Of a stretch of 45,595 nucleotides of DNA, positions 9,548 through 17,216 are shown piece after piece. This stretch comes from an uncultured Lachnospiraceae bacterium (GTDB lineage: Bacteria; Bacillota; Clostridia; Lachnospirales; Lachnospiraceae): positions 1-45,595 of the forward strand of contig CAMKQB010000007.1 of assembly GCA_946414825.1 (NCBI GenBank), written 5' to 3'. Numbering within the stretch: position 1 is the first letter of the stretch; every line of letters begins with the position of its first letter. Below the pieces are notes generated by a model. It ran no database searches and was not told the origin of the DNA. It saw nothing but the letters and a program-made list of their open reading frames with translations. Made by a program: the position numbers and the translations under genes.

Positions 9548-10888
9548 ATGAGTTTTCCAAAGGATTTTATATGGGGAGCTGCCACAGCATCATATCAGGT
9601 TGAGGGAGCTTACAACGAAGATGGAAAGGGCCTTAACGTATGGGATGTAACAACAAGTGTTAATGGCCGAGTTAAACATAATGAAAATGGTAACATAGCA
9701 TGTGACCATTATCATAGATACAAAGAGGATATAAAGCTTTTCCAGGAAATGGGAATAAAATATTACCGTTTCTCGATAAGCTGGAGCAGGGTAATACCTG
9801 ATGGAATAGGTGAGGTGAACGAGAAGGGAATACAGTTCTATAGTGATCTTGTAGATGAGCTTCTCGCAGCGGGAATCACTCCGCTAATTACATTATTCCA
9901 TTGGGACCTTCCATATGAACTATATCTAAGAGGAGCATATGGCAATCCCGATTTCCCTGAGTGGTTTGAAAACTATACAAAGGTCGTTATAGACGCCCTT
10001 TCAGATAGAGTTAAGTACTGGATCACATTTAACGAGCCTCAGTGCTTTATAGGAAACGGCTATTGGTTTGGAGGACATGCTCCTTTTCATAAATGTGACA
10101 ACAGAACAGTTCTTAGAATGATTCATAACTATCTGCTCGCTCATGGTAAAGCTGTTAAATGTATTCGTGAGAATGCCAAGACTGAGCCTAAGATAGGTAT
10201 AGCACCTATAGCACCGGTTAGAATTCCGAAGTCTGATTCGCCGGAGGATATAGAGGCTGCAAGAAAAGAGAGCTTCTCGCTAAATGATATGTTCTTCTCA
10301 CTTGCACTTTACTCAGATCCGATTGTTCTGGGCAAATATCCGGATGATGCATATGAGATGTTTGGCGACGAGATGCCGGTAGTGAGACCTGGCGATATGG
10401 AGACTATTTCACAGCCTCTTGATTTCTATGGCATGAACATATACTACAGTGCCGCTAATGAAGTGCCAGAGGGTTACCGTGCTAATGAATATATGGGAAT
10501 ACCTCGAAATGCTTTGGGCTGGGTAATAGATCCAAGAGTAATGTACTGGTCACCTAAGTTTGTATATGAGAGATATGGTCTTCCTATTCTCATTACAGAA
10601 AATGGCATGGCAGTAAATGATACAGTATCACTTGATGGCAAGGTTCATGATCCTCAGAGAATAGACTTCATGAACAGATATTTGAAGGAATATAAGCGAG
10701 CTGGCGAGGATGGAGTTCCTCTTATGGGGTACCTCTACTGGTCTGCTATGGATAACTTCGAATGGTCTTATGGTTATGATATGAGATTCGGTCTCATTCA
10801 TGTAGATTACCGTGACCAGACAAGAATCATCAAGGATTCAGGATACTGGTTCAAGTCAGTTATAGAAAGTAACGGCGATAATATTTAA
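9548..10888 (+). CDS. Glycoside hydrolase family 1 beta-glucosidase
   Basis: A 446-residue cytoplasmic GH1 enzyme, the normal size for bacterial beta-glucosidases. It starts SFPKDFIWGAATASYQVEGA, the GH1 N-terminal signature. The acid/base glutamate is E163 in TFNEPQ and the nucleophile is E351 in ITENGM. There is no signal peptide, so it would act on imported cellobiose or other beta-linked disaccharides. I see no phosphotransferase genes nearby and no strong reason to call it a 6-phospho-beta-glucosidase. An extended -10 promoter and a GGGAGGAG site precede it. nrdR follows after 33 nt with no clear terminator. Confidence 0.95.
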   Translation: MSFPKDFIWGAATASYQVEGAYNEDGKGLNVWDVTTSVNGRVKHNENGNIACDHYHRYKEDIKLFQEMGIKYYRFSISWSRVIPDGIGEVNEKGIQFYSDLVDELLAAGITPLITLFHWDLPYELYLRGAYGNPDFPEWFENYTKVVIDALSDRVKYWITFNEPQCFIGNGYWFGGHAPFHKCDNRTVLRMIHNYLLAHGKAVKCIRENAKTEPKIGIAPIAPVRIPKSDSPEDIEAARKESFSLNDMFFSLALYSDPIVLGKYPDDAYEMFGDEMPVVRPGDMETISQPLDFYGMNIYYSAANEVPEGYRANEYMGIPRNALGWVIDPRVMYWSPKFVYERYGLPILITENGMAVNDTVSLDGKVHDPQRIDFMNRYLKEYKRAGEDGVPLMGYLYWSAMDNFEWSYGYDMRFGLIHVDYRDQTRIIKDSGYWFKSVIESNGDNI

Positions 10889-10921
10889 GTGAAGAATCTT
10901 TAAAAAAGGAGAAATAGATAT

Positions 10922-11371
10922 ATGAAATGTCCATTTTGTGGAGATGAGGAAACCCGAGTAATTGATTCACGTCCGGCTGATGATAACACAGCTATAAGAA
11001 GACGTCGTCAGTGTGATGTCTGCGGTAAGAGGTTTACTACATTTGAGAAGGTAGAAGCTACACCACTTATGGTTATCAAGAAGGATAAGAGCAGGGAACC
11101 TTATGATAGAGAGAAGATAGTTCAGGGACTTATTCGTAGTTGCCACAAAAGACCTGTTCCTATGGAGAAGATCGAAGAGTGCGTAAATGAGATAGAGTCT
11201 GCTATCTACAATCTTGAATCCAGAGAGGTTGATAGTAATGTTATCGGCGAGATAGTAATGGATAAGATAAAGAACCTCGATGGCGTTGCATATGTTAGAT
11301 TTGCATCAGTTTATAGAGAGTTCAAGGATGTAAATACATTCATGGACGAGTTAAAGAAGATATTAAAATAG
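10922..11371 (+). CDS. nrdR: NrdR transcriptional repressor of ribonucleotide reductases
   Basis: A 149-residue NrdR, the nucleotide-sensing repressor that binds NrdR boxes upstream of ribonucleotide reductase genes. The N-terminal zinc ribbon has C3, C6, C31 and C34 with the diagnostic VIDSRPADD and RRRRQC strings. Residues 49-139 form the ATP-cone. AAAAAAGGAG precedes the ATG. No ribonucleotide reductase gene is in the window, so its targets lie elsewhere. Confidence 0.97.
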   Translation: MKCPFCGDEETRVIDSRPADDNTAIRRRRQCDVCGKRFTTFEKVEATPLMVIKKDKSREPYDREKIVQGLIRSCHKRPVPMEKIEECVNEIESAIYNLESREVDSNVIGEIVMDKIKNLDGVAYVRFASVYREFKDVNTFMDELKKILK

Positions 11372-11374
11372 CTT

Positions 11375-11989
11375 ATGGCAGGATGTAAGATTCTTAAAAC
11401 TGGAGAGTCAGAGGTTATCATCAAGAAGTCCAGATTTCTTGGAACTGCGGCAGAGGCGCTGACAGAAGAAGACGCTCAGAAGCTGGTGGCTGATATACGT
11501 AAGACTCATTATAGCGCCAGACATGTATGCTATGCATATAGTATCGGTGACGAGAATCCGAGACTGAAGTTTTCGGATGATGGTGAACCGGGTGGTACAG
11601 CAGGAAGACCGATACTGGATGTTATCCAAAATAGCGGTATAAGTAATATCGTTATCGTAGTTGTCAGATACTTTGGAGGAGTGCTTCTCGGAACCGGCGG
11701 ACTTGTAAGAGCGTATACACAGGCGGCTCAGGAAGCAGTTCAGGCTGCTGACACCAAGGAAATACGACTCTCAAATATATATGAACTGAGTCTAGACTAC
11801 AGCGAACTTGATAAAATTAAGTATATATTGGATAATACTGAAAATGTAAGCTATGAGATATCCTATTCAGACAAGGTGCAGTTACATGTAATAGTACCGG
11901 AAGAGTCATCAGATGCACTGATGGATAGCATAGTTGAAAAGACTGCTGGACGCTTGATCGCAAAGTTCCTTGAAAAGAAAATGATATAA
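11375..11989 (+). CDS. YigZ/IMPACT-family protein
   Basis: A 204-residue protein of the YigZ (UPF0029, IMPACT N-terminal) family. The central signature is clear: HYSARHVCYAYSIGD near residue 48, SDDGEPGGTAGRPIL near 68, then VVVRYFGGVLLGTGGLVRAY near 95. The fold resembles a ribosomal-protein-S5/EF-G-like domain, and the biochemical role in bacteria is unresolved. The ATG is 4 nt after the nrdR stop and lacks a strong ribosome site of its own, so translation is probably coupled to nrdR. Confidence 0.92.
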   Translation: MAGCKILKTGESEVIIKKSRFLGTAAEALTEEDAQKLVADIRKTHYSARHVCYAYSIGDENPRLKFSDDGEPGGTAGRPILDVIQNSGISNIVIVVVRYFGGVLLGTGGLVRAYTQAAQEAVQAADTKEIRLSNIYELSLDYSELDKIKYILDNTENVSYEISYSDKVQLHVIVPEESSDALMDSIVEKTAGRLIAKFLEKKMI

Positions 11990-11999
11990 AGTAAAAAAA

Positions 12000-12033
12000 C
12001 GAAGAGGACTATTCCCAAGGATGGTCCTCTTCG
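12000..12033 (-). terminator. Terminator hairpin overlapping the end of the minus-strand 93-aa gene
   Basis: CGAAGAGGAC (12000-12009) pairs perfectly with GTCCTCTTCG (12024-12033). On the - strand the hairpin is followed by a run of seven T, so it terminates the 93-aa gene, and its stem includes that gene's last codons and stop. It may also slow + strand transcripts leaving the YigZ gene, though the T-run on that side is poor. Confidence 0.85.
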
Positions 12034-12290
12034 ATTACATTAAAATCAAGATAGTCAAAGTCAATTGGCTCCATGAAATTGACGTCACTGAATCTGGTGT
12101 GAGCATGCTTTATGAATTCGTTATTGTTGCTATCCAGCCAAATGGGAACAGCCAGATCGAATTCATTGCACATCTCTTCAAGAGCGCTGTAAACCTTCCT
12201 GGTGCGGGACATTTCCCTTCCGGGTAGCTCTACTACAGTATCTTTAATCAGATGATTTTCTTTTATGATTCGTCCCCAGACGCGAAACAT
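12009..12290 (-). CDS. Conserved small acidic protein of unknown function (93 aa)
   Basis: A 93-residue protein, one of only two genes on the - strand here. It starts MFRVWGRIIKENHLIKD, contains a mid-segment EMCNEFDLAVPIWLDSNNNE and ends in the acidic DYLDFNVIEEDHPWE. I recall similar short proteins in Lachnospiraceae genomes but know no function. A GGAGG site (12301-12297) lies 6 nt before the start, and a hairpin with a T-run terminates it. The antisense + frame over the same region lacks a ribosome site, so the - strand reading is preferred. It converges on the nrdR/YigZ unit and diverges from htrA. Confidence 0.75.
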   Translation of the reverse strand: MFRVWGRIIKENHLIKDTVVELPGREMSRTRKVYSALEEMCNEFDLAVPIWLDSNNNEFIKHAHTRFSDVNFMEPIDFDYLDFNVIEEDHPWE

Positions 12291-12313
12291 ATGTGACCTC
12301 CATGTATGCCAAA

Positions 12314-12341
12314 AGTATGATTTTTTTTAAAAAGTTCGCAA
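12314..12341 (-). promoter_or_regulatory. Candidate promoter of the 93-aa gene
   Basis: On the - strand TTGCGA (12341-12336) and CATACT (12319-12314) are separated by 16 nt and lie just upstream of the GGAGG site. The match is moderate in both boxes. Confidence 0.35.
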
Positions 12342-12430
12342 CAAGTATATCACAAAAGTGACATATTAAAAAACTATAATGTGAAGCAGTTGAAAATAAG
12401 GGTTATATGACAGAAAGGAAGTGCATTATT

Positions 12431-13834
12431 ATGAATAGTGAATTTAACCCATATGATCAAAACGGAGATATGCCTGAAAGGAATTTGTATAATCCTGATT
12501 CGATATATAGACAGAGTCCCCAAGTAGAAAAGGAAGCAATTACTAAAGTTAAGAAGGAGAAAAAGGATTCATTTGGTAAAAAGCTTGGAAGGACGGCTCT
12601 TATAGCGACGGTTTTCGGACTAGTGGCAGGTGGAGCATTTCAGGTTGTTAATATTGGTACAGAAAAGCTTCGAGGTGGAGATAGTCCTACCATAGAGGGT
12701 GAGACTGATACAGAAGAGTATGAAGCAGAAGCTGAGGATATAGAGGACAAGGATTCGGAAGAGGCTTCAGATGCGGAGGCTTCAGAAGAAAAGGACTCCG
12801 AGGATAAGAAAGAAACTGCAGGTTCTGACATCGCGGTCCAACCTGTAGTTAATTCGCCGGCAGCCAGTTCATTAGACATGGATGTTGCTGATATTGCAGC
12901 AACTGCTCAGCCATCTATAGTGTCAATTACAACTACTGGTACCACGACTTATCAATACTTCTTCCAAACCTATGAGCAGCAGACCAGTGGCGCAGGCTCA
13001 GGAATCATTATTGGTAAGGATGATGAGAACCTGTATGTTGCAACGAATTACCATGTTGTAGCAGGTGCAGATGATATAAGCGTTGGTTTCTGTGACGGAG
13101 AGATAGTTGGCTCTGATGTAAAGGGTTACGATGAGGATGCTGATATAGCAGTAGTTAAGGTTCCTATCACAAATATGAAGGATACCACCAAGAATGCTGT
13201 CACTGTAGCAAACATAGGAAATTCCTCGGAACTTCAGGTTGGAGAGCCTGCGATAGCAATAGGAAATGCTCTTGGGTATGGACAGTCAGTTACCGTTGGA
13301 TATATAAGCGCGCTGGATAGATCAATCTCAGGAAGCGAGGGTAATTATATCCAGACAGATGCTGCAATAAATCCAGGTAACAGTGGTGGTGCTCTGATTA
13401 ACTCACACGGTCAGGTAATCGGAATCAATTCTGTAAAGTATGTTGATAGTACAGTTGAAGGAATGGGTTTCTCTATTCCTATTAACGATGCTATGGAAAT
13501 AATCAGCGGAATAATATCCGGAAATCAGAAGTCAGATGCCAACATTGGTATAGAGACAGTTGATATTGGAAGAGAATATTCTCAAATATATGACTTTCCG
13601 ATGGGAGTCTATGTTAAGAGTGTAGAAGAAGGTTCGGATGCATATAAAGCAGACCTTCATACAGGGGATATAATTGTTGAATTTGGAGGTGAGGAAGTTT
13701 ATACTAAGAAAGACCTTGACTCGTTGATAAAGAAATGCGATGAAGGTGAGACTGTAGAAATGGAAGTCTACAGAGCAGATCCAATGGGAAACTATGAAGA
13801 GATTCAAGTGAGTATTACCCTTTCTGCCGAGTAG
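12431..13834 (+). CDS. htrA: Membrane-anchored HtrA/DegP-type serine protease
   Basis: A 467-residue HtrA protease: cytoplasmic basic N terminus, one membrane helix (near residues 55-75, following a KKEKKDSFGKKLGR stretch), a long Glu/Asp/Ser-rich linker (about 85-130), the trypsin-like domain and a C-terminal PDZ domain. The catalytic triad is visible as His in TNYHVV, Asp in DADIAVV and Ser in NPGNSGGAL. It should degrade misfolded proteins at the outer face of the membrane. The frame opens at an ATG at 12407, but AAAGGAA (12414-12420) points to ATG 12431 (MNSEFNPYDQ). A TATAAT at 12375-12380 is the only promoter sign, without a good -35. tgt follows 11 nt downstream. Confidence 0.93.
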   Translation: MNSEFNPYDQNGDMPERNLYNPDSIYRQSPQVEKEAITKVKKEKKDSFGKKLGRTALIATVFGLVAGGAFQVVNIGTEKLRGGDSPTIEGETDTEEYEAEAEDIEDKDSEEASDAEASEEKDSEDKKETAGSDIAVQPVVNSPAASSLDMDVADIAATAQPSIVSITTTGTTTYQYFFQTYEQQTSGAGSGIIIGKDDENLYVATNYHVVAGADDISVGFCDGEIVGSDVKGYDEDADIAVVKVPITNMKDTTKNAVTVANIGNSSELQVGEPAIAIGNALGYGQSVTVGYISALDRSISGSEGNYIQTDAAINPGNSGGALINSHGQVIGINSVKYVDSTVEGMGFSIPINDAMEIISGIISGNQKSDANIGIETVDIGREYSQIYDFPMGVYVKSVEEGSDAYKADLHTGDIIVEFGGEEVYTKKDLDSLIKKCDEGETVEMEVYRADPMGNYEEIQVSITLSAE

Positions 13835-13845
13835 CAGGTAATGAT

Positions 13846-14976
13846 ATGTACAAACTAATTGCCAGAGATGGAAATGCAAAAAGAGCTGATTTTGATACTC
13901 CCCATGGAGTTATTAAAACACCTGTTTTTATGAATGTGGCAACAGCTGCTGCAATAAAAGGAGCTCTGTCTGCAGCCGATCTGGAAAATATAAAAACCGA
14001 GGTTATGCTGTGCAACACATACCATATGCACGTTAGACCAGGTGAAGAGATAGTGTATAAGATGGGCGGGCTCCATAAGTTTACAACTTGGAGCCGGCCT
14101 ATTCTTACTGATTCGGGAGGATTTCAGGTTTTCTCCCTTGCAAAGCTCAGGAATATCAAAGAAGAGGGAGTGACATTTAGCTCTCATATAGATGGTAGAA
14201 AGATATTCATGGGTCCGGAGGAGAGTATGAATATCCAGTCCGCCCTTGCTTCAACAATAGCAATGGCCTTCGATGAATGTCCTCCTGCTAAAGCTGATAG
14301 AAAATATATAGAGAACTCTGTTGCAAGAACTGAGAGATGGCTCCTCAGATGTAAGAATCGAATGGAAGAACTGAATGCGATGGACAGCACCATCAATAAG
14401 GAGCAGATGCTTTTCGGAATAAATCAGGGGGGCGTAATCGACGACATAAGAATTGATAATGCAAAAAGGATTTCCGAACTCGACCTTCCTGGATATTCTA
14501 TTGGAGGCCTGGCGGTAGGAGAGTCTCACGAGGAAATGTACCACATCCTGGATGTTACGGTTCCATATCTCCCACTTGAGAAACCGACATATCTGATGGG
14601 AGTTGGAACTCCGGAGAATATCCTGGAGGCTGTAGACAGAGGAGTGGATTTCTTCGACTGCGTATACCCATCAAGAAATGGCCGTCATGGACAGGTATAT
14701 ACAAACCACGGCAAGCTGAATCTCAAGAATCAAAGATTCGAACTTGATGAATCTCCAATAGACGATACTTGTGATTGCCCAGTATGTAAGAGATACACAC
14801 GAAGTTATATCAGACATCTACTTAAACGCGACGAGATGCTTGGCCTACGCTTCTGTGTTATGCATAATCTATACTTCTACAATAACATGATGGAAGAAAT
14901 CCGTGAGGCTATCGAGACTCATACTTGGAAAGAATACAAAGCTAAAAAACTTAGCATGATTAACGAAACAAATTAG
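13846..14976 (+). CDS. tgt: Queuine/preQ1 tRNA-guanine transglycosylase
   Basis: A 376-residue bacterial Tgt, which swaps guanine-34 of GUN-anticodon tRNAs for preQ1 in the queuosine pathway. LTDSGGFQVFS near residue 87 carries the general acid Asp, and FDCVYPSRNGRHG near 270 carries the nucleophilic Asp. The C-terminal zinc site is CDCPVC plus the His of CVMHN. It follows htrA closely and precedes yajC, the usual tgt-yajC order, but here the two are separated by a 237-nt palindromic element. No other queuosine genes are visible. Confidence 0.97.
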   Translation: MYKLIARDGNAKRADFDTPHGVIKTPVFMNVATAAAIKGALSAADLENIKTEVMLCNTYHMHVRPGEEIVYKMGGLHKFTTWSRPILTDSGGFQVFSLAKLRNIKEEGVTFSSHIDGRKIFMGPEESMNIQSALASTIAMAFDECPPAKADRKYIENSVARTERWLLRCKNRMEELNAMDSTINKEQMLFGINQGGVIDDIRIDNAKRISELDLPGYSIGGLAVGESHEEMYHILDVTVPYLPLEKPTYLMGVGTPENILEAVDRGVDFFDCVYPSRNGRHGQVYTNHGKLNLKNQRFELDESPIDDTCDCPVCKRYTRSYIRHLLKRDEMLGLRFCVMHNLYFYNNMMEEIREAIETHTWKEYKAKKLSMINETN

Positions 14977-14981
14977 TTTTC

Positions 14982-15218
14982 ACAAGATGAGCCATTCATA
15001 TATCAGATTAAACACACTAAGATTTTCATAATTTATAGTCGCTCGCTTCAGTTTATAATGCCATTCGCTTTAACTCGTAAAAATGCCTCTTATTAAAATA
15101 AGGAGGGCATTTTTACTCAGACAACATCGCTCGCGGCTTATAAAAAGTGAAGCTCGCTCCTTAAATTATGAGAAAATCCCGTTATCGTTTAATATGATAT
15201 ATGAATGTCTCATCTTGT
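14982..15218 (+). repeat. Palindromic element E1 (237 nt), first member of the E1/E2 family
   Basis: This fills most of the 356-nt gap between tgt and yajC. Ends ACAAGATGAG and CTCATCTTGT are inverted repeats, and pairing continues inward almost without break (CATTCATATATCA, TTAAAC, ATTTTC, CATAATTTA, then a GC-richer portion) to a central hairpin at 15077-15116. The inner arms at 15008-15051 and 15148-15192 are homologous to those of E2 at 25196-25341, in the opposite orientation. No coding frame is supported inside it. It could be a miniature inverted-repeat element, a REP-like unit or a structured RNA. Confidence 0.8.
15077..15116 (+). terminator. Central hairpin of E1, probable tgt terminator
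   Basis: GTAAAAATGCC (15077-15087) pairs with GGCATTTTTAC (15106-15116), and the stem continues inward with TCTTATT/AATAAGGA around a 2-4 nt loop. The descending arm contains five T. It would end htrA-tgt transcripts and also works on the opposite strand. Confidence 0.6.
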
Positions 15219-15239
15219 ATATACTTAGTTGATAAAACC

Positions 15240-15268
15240 TTGCATATCTACTAGTTTTAATATATTAT
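15240..15268 (+). promoter_or_regulatory. SigA-type promoter for yajC
   Basis: TTGCAT (15240-15245), a 17-nt spacer and TATTAT (15263-15268), each with one mismatch to consensus. It lies between element E1 and yajC and gives a leader of about 58 nt. Confidence 0.6.
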
Positions 15269-15332
15269 ATCTAAGGTAATATCATCCTCTTTTTCAGGGG
15301 ATATAATATTTATAAAGAAAGAGAGAAAAATT

Positions 15333-15695
15333 ATGATAATGTCAATGATTCTTCAGGGTGGCAAAGGTAGTATAGGATTTATGATTGGTTATATCGTATT
15401 CCTTGTAGCCATCGTATATTTTCTGTTTATCAGACCATCAAAGAAGCAGCAGGCTCAGCAGAAGGACCTTATGGATAGTCTGAAGCCTGGTGATACAGTA
15501 ATGACTACTAGTGGTTTCTATGGAACTATTATTGGTATGGATGATGATACAGTTATAGTAGAGTTCGGAAACAACAAGAACTGTCGTATTCCTATGCACA
15601 AGAAGGCTATTGCTGAGGTTGAAAGTGCTGATGCTGTTTATGAAGAGGAAGAAGATGAGAAAACTACTAAGGCAGGAAAGAAGAAAAATGACTAA
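15333..15695 (+). CDS. yajC: Preprotein translocase subunit YajC
   Basis: A 120-residue YajC, an accessory component of the Sec translocon that associates with SecDF. One N-terminal membrane helix (about residues 12-32, GFMIGYIVFLVAIVYFLFI) is followed by the family signature RPSKKQQAQQ and the KPGDTVMTTSGFYGTI domain, then an acidic, lysine-rich tail. The ribosome site is a weak purine run (AGAAAGAGAG). secDF is not adjacent; instead the gene overlaps a lipoprotein gene by 8 nt. Confidence 0.95.
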   Translation: MIMSMILQGGKGSIGFMIGYIVFLVAIVYFLFIRPSKKQQAQQKDLMDSLKPGDTVMTTSGFYGTIIGMDDDTVIVEFGNNKNCRIPMHKKAIAEVESADAVYEEEEDEKTTKAGKKKND

Positions 15696-16452
15696 GAAGT
15701 TAGCAGGCATATTAGTTGCGCTAACTATCCTTGCATCATTTTCTGGATGCGGTAAAGAAGAGGAAGATCCTTATTCATCACCATCATTTACAGATGGAAA
15801 GGTAAATACTGCTTCAGAGGGCGAAGCAACAAGTACTGATGCCAGTCTTACCGATGCCCTGATGATTGCAAGCTACTCGGATGCTACACGTTCAGATGCT
15901 TCTATGACGGATGCTATTCCAGCTAGTTTGACAGATGCTCTTCCGATGGGAGTGTATAACAAGAATACATATTTCAATGGATTAGCTGAGTTTAAGATAA
16001 AGGTTGATGGAGACAAATGGAAGTTCCTGGATGCAGTAGAGGTGGCTTCTGCTACCGGTGCCTCAGAGGACTATGTCAATAACCTGTGGTATGGATATAA
16101 ATCACCATATGATGAAGATACGACCTATGCAGCTATAGTGTCTAATTCACAGAGTGGTTCCACAATCATAGTATCGTATGTGAATCCAAGCAGTTATATG
16201 ATGCCGGATTATTCCGCAAATGAATATCTGACTATGGCTGCTAAAAAGTATGATAGTGTAAGTGTAAGAACAGTTACATTCCTGGGCCGGCAATATGAGT
16301 GTCTGGATATTCCTAAGGATCAGAATGAGTTAGGTAGAAGAACTCAGTTTGCTATAAAGCAGGACGGAATAATTGTCCTTATAACATTTACAATGATTGA
16401 TGATACAACCTTGGACGAGGCTGTAAGATTAATGACACCTTTATATTATTAA
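15688..16452 (+). CDS. Putative lipoprotein with Thr/Ser-Asp-Ala repeats
   Basis: A 254-residue exported lipoprotein of unknown function. The signal peptide MTKKLAGILVALTILASFSG ends at a lipobox with C21 (FSGC). Residues 40-90 carry an irregular repeat of (T/S)DA units (TDASLTDAL, SDATRSDASMTDA, SLTDAL), a likely flexible spacer lifting the C-terminal domain off the membrane. That domain (about 95-254) has no motif I recognise. An upstream in-frame start at 15610 would give a non-signal extension and is rejected. The start codon at 15688 overlaps the end of yajC by 8 nt, so translation should be coupled. A terminator follows. Confidence 0.82.
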   Translation: MTKKLAGILVALTILASFSGCGKEEEDPYSSPSFTDGKVNTASEGEATSTDASLTDALMIASYSDATRSDASMTDAIPASLTDALPMGVYNKNTYFNGLAEFKIKVDGDKWKFLDAVEVASATGASEDYVNNLWYGYKSPYDEDTTYAAIVSNSQSGSTIIVSYVNPSSYMMPDYSANEYLTMAAKKYDSVSVRTVTFLGRQYECLDIPKDQNELGRRTQFAIKQDGIIVLITFTMIDDTTLDEAVRLMTPLYY

Positions 16453-16459
16453 TAATAGA

Positions 16460-16488
16460 CCGGAGTATATCTGATATGCTCCGGTTTT
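16460..16488 (+). terminator. Intrinsic terminator after the yajC-lipoprotein pair
   Basis: A ten-pair stem starting CCGGAG (16460-16465) and ending CTCCGG (16479-16484), with a TCTGA loop and a TTTT tail. The next gene starts only 16 nt later, so its expression probably relies on readthrough. Confidence 0.8.
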
Positions 16489-16503
16489 CTGAAAAGGATA
16501 TAT

Positions 16504-17211
16504 ATGCTTAATAAGTCTAAAGTGATGAGAAATATGCTGATAGGAATGATTGGGGCAGCAATATGTATGCTGGCCTGCTGGCTTGCTATGGCATATGGAA
16601 AGGGAAATGTCAGAAACGGTTATATACAGAGCAACTGGCCTAAGATGTCATATCTGAGATTTGAGGCATCTCTTATTCTGTCTGGAATAGGCATTTCTCT
16701 ATATTATGTTGGACTTAAGGAAATGATTAAGGTCATAAAGACTATGAGATCTAGACGTAGACCTATATCCATTTCTATGGCACGTCTTTTTGAGGTAGGG
16801 GCAGTAACCACCGTTATTTCCTATATGTTTATCCAGGCTGGATATATCATGATGGCACTTGTTTATAAGATGCTATTTAATACAAGTCTTATGGGAACAG
16901 ATATTATATCTACGGTGGAGGGAATGTTTTATTATATAGCCATTCCGCTGCTTTCATTTCTTGTTCTTTCTGTAGCCGGTGTTTCAATCCCATGTATTTA
17001 TTTTATGTATTGTGACAGGTTTAAGGTACTCAAGGTATGCATGCTTTTTAATCCCTTTATTTTATGGGGGTTAGGAGAGCTTCTTAAACTGACTAAAAAT
17101 TATCATATAATTGATTTTGCATCTGCAGCTATTCCATTTGGATATTTACTTATGATGGCAGCAGGACTATCGCATGTAGCAAAAATGCCATCAAAGAAGA
17201 AAGGTGAGTAA
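16504..17211 (+). CDS. Polytopic membrane protein of unknown function (235 aa)
   Basis: A 235-residue membrane protein with about six hydrophobic segments (near 12-32, 52-72, 93-120, 135-165, 175-190 and 205-225), a basic loop KTMRSRRRPIS after the second, and a lysine-rich C terminus. I do not recognise a family motif. AAAGGA precedes the ATG by 7-8 nt. It ends 5 nt before the GTG start of exonuclease III, so they are likely co-translated, but this gives no functional clue. Confidence 0.78.
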   Translation: MLNKSKVMRNMLIGMIGAAICMLACWLAMAYGKGNVRNGYIQSNWPKMSYLRFEASLILSGIGISLYYVGLKEMIKVIKTMRSRRRPISISMARLFEVGAVTTVISYMFIQAGYIMMALVYKMLFNTSLMGTDIISTVEGMFYYIAIPLLSFLVLSVAGVSIPCIYFMYCDRFKVLKVCMLFNPFILWGLGELLKLTKNYHIIDFASAAIPFGYLLMMAAGLSHVAKMPSKKKGE

Positions 17212-17216
17212 GAATA

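Noticed and set aside
15610-15687. Longer version of the yajC-linked lipoprotein starting at 15610 inside yajC
   Set aside because: It would add 26 basic/Met-rich residues ahead of a perfect signal peptide and lipobox and has no ribosome site. The start at 15688 has AGGAAAG upstream.
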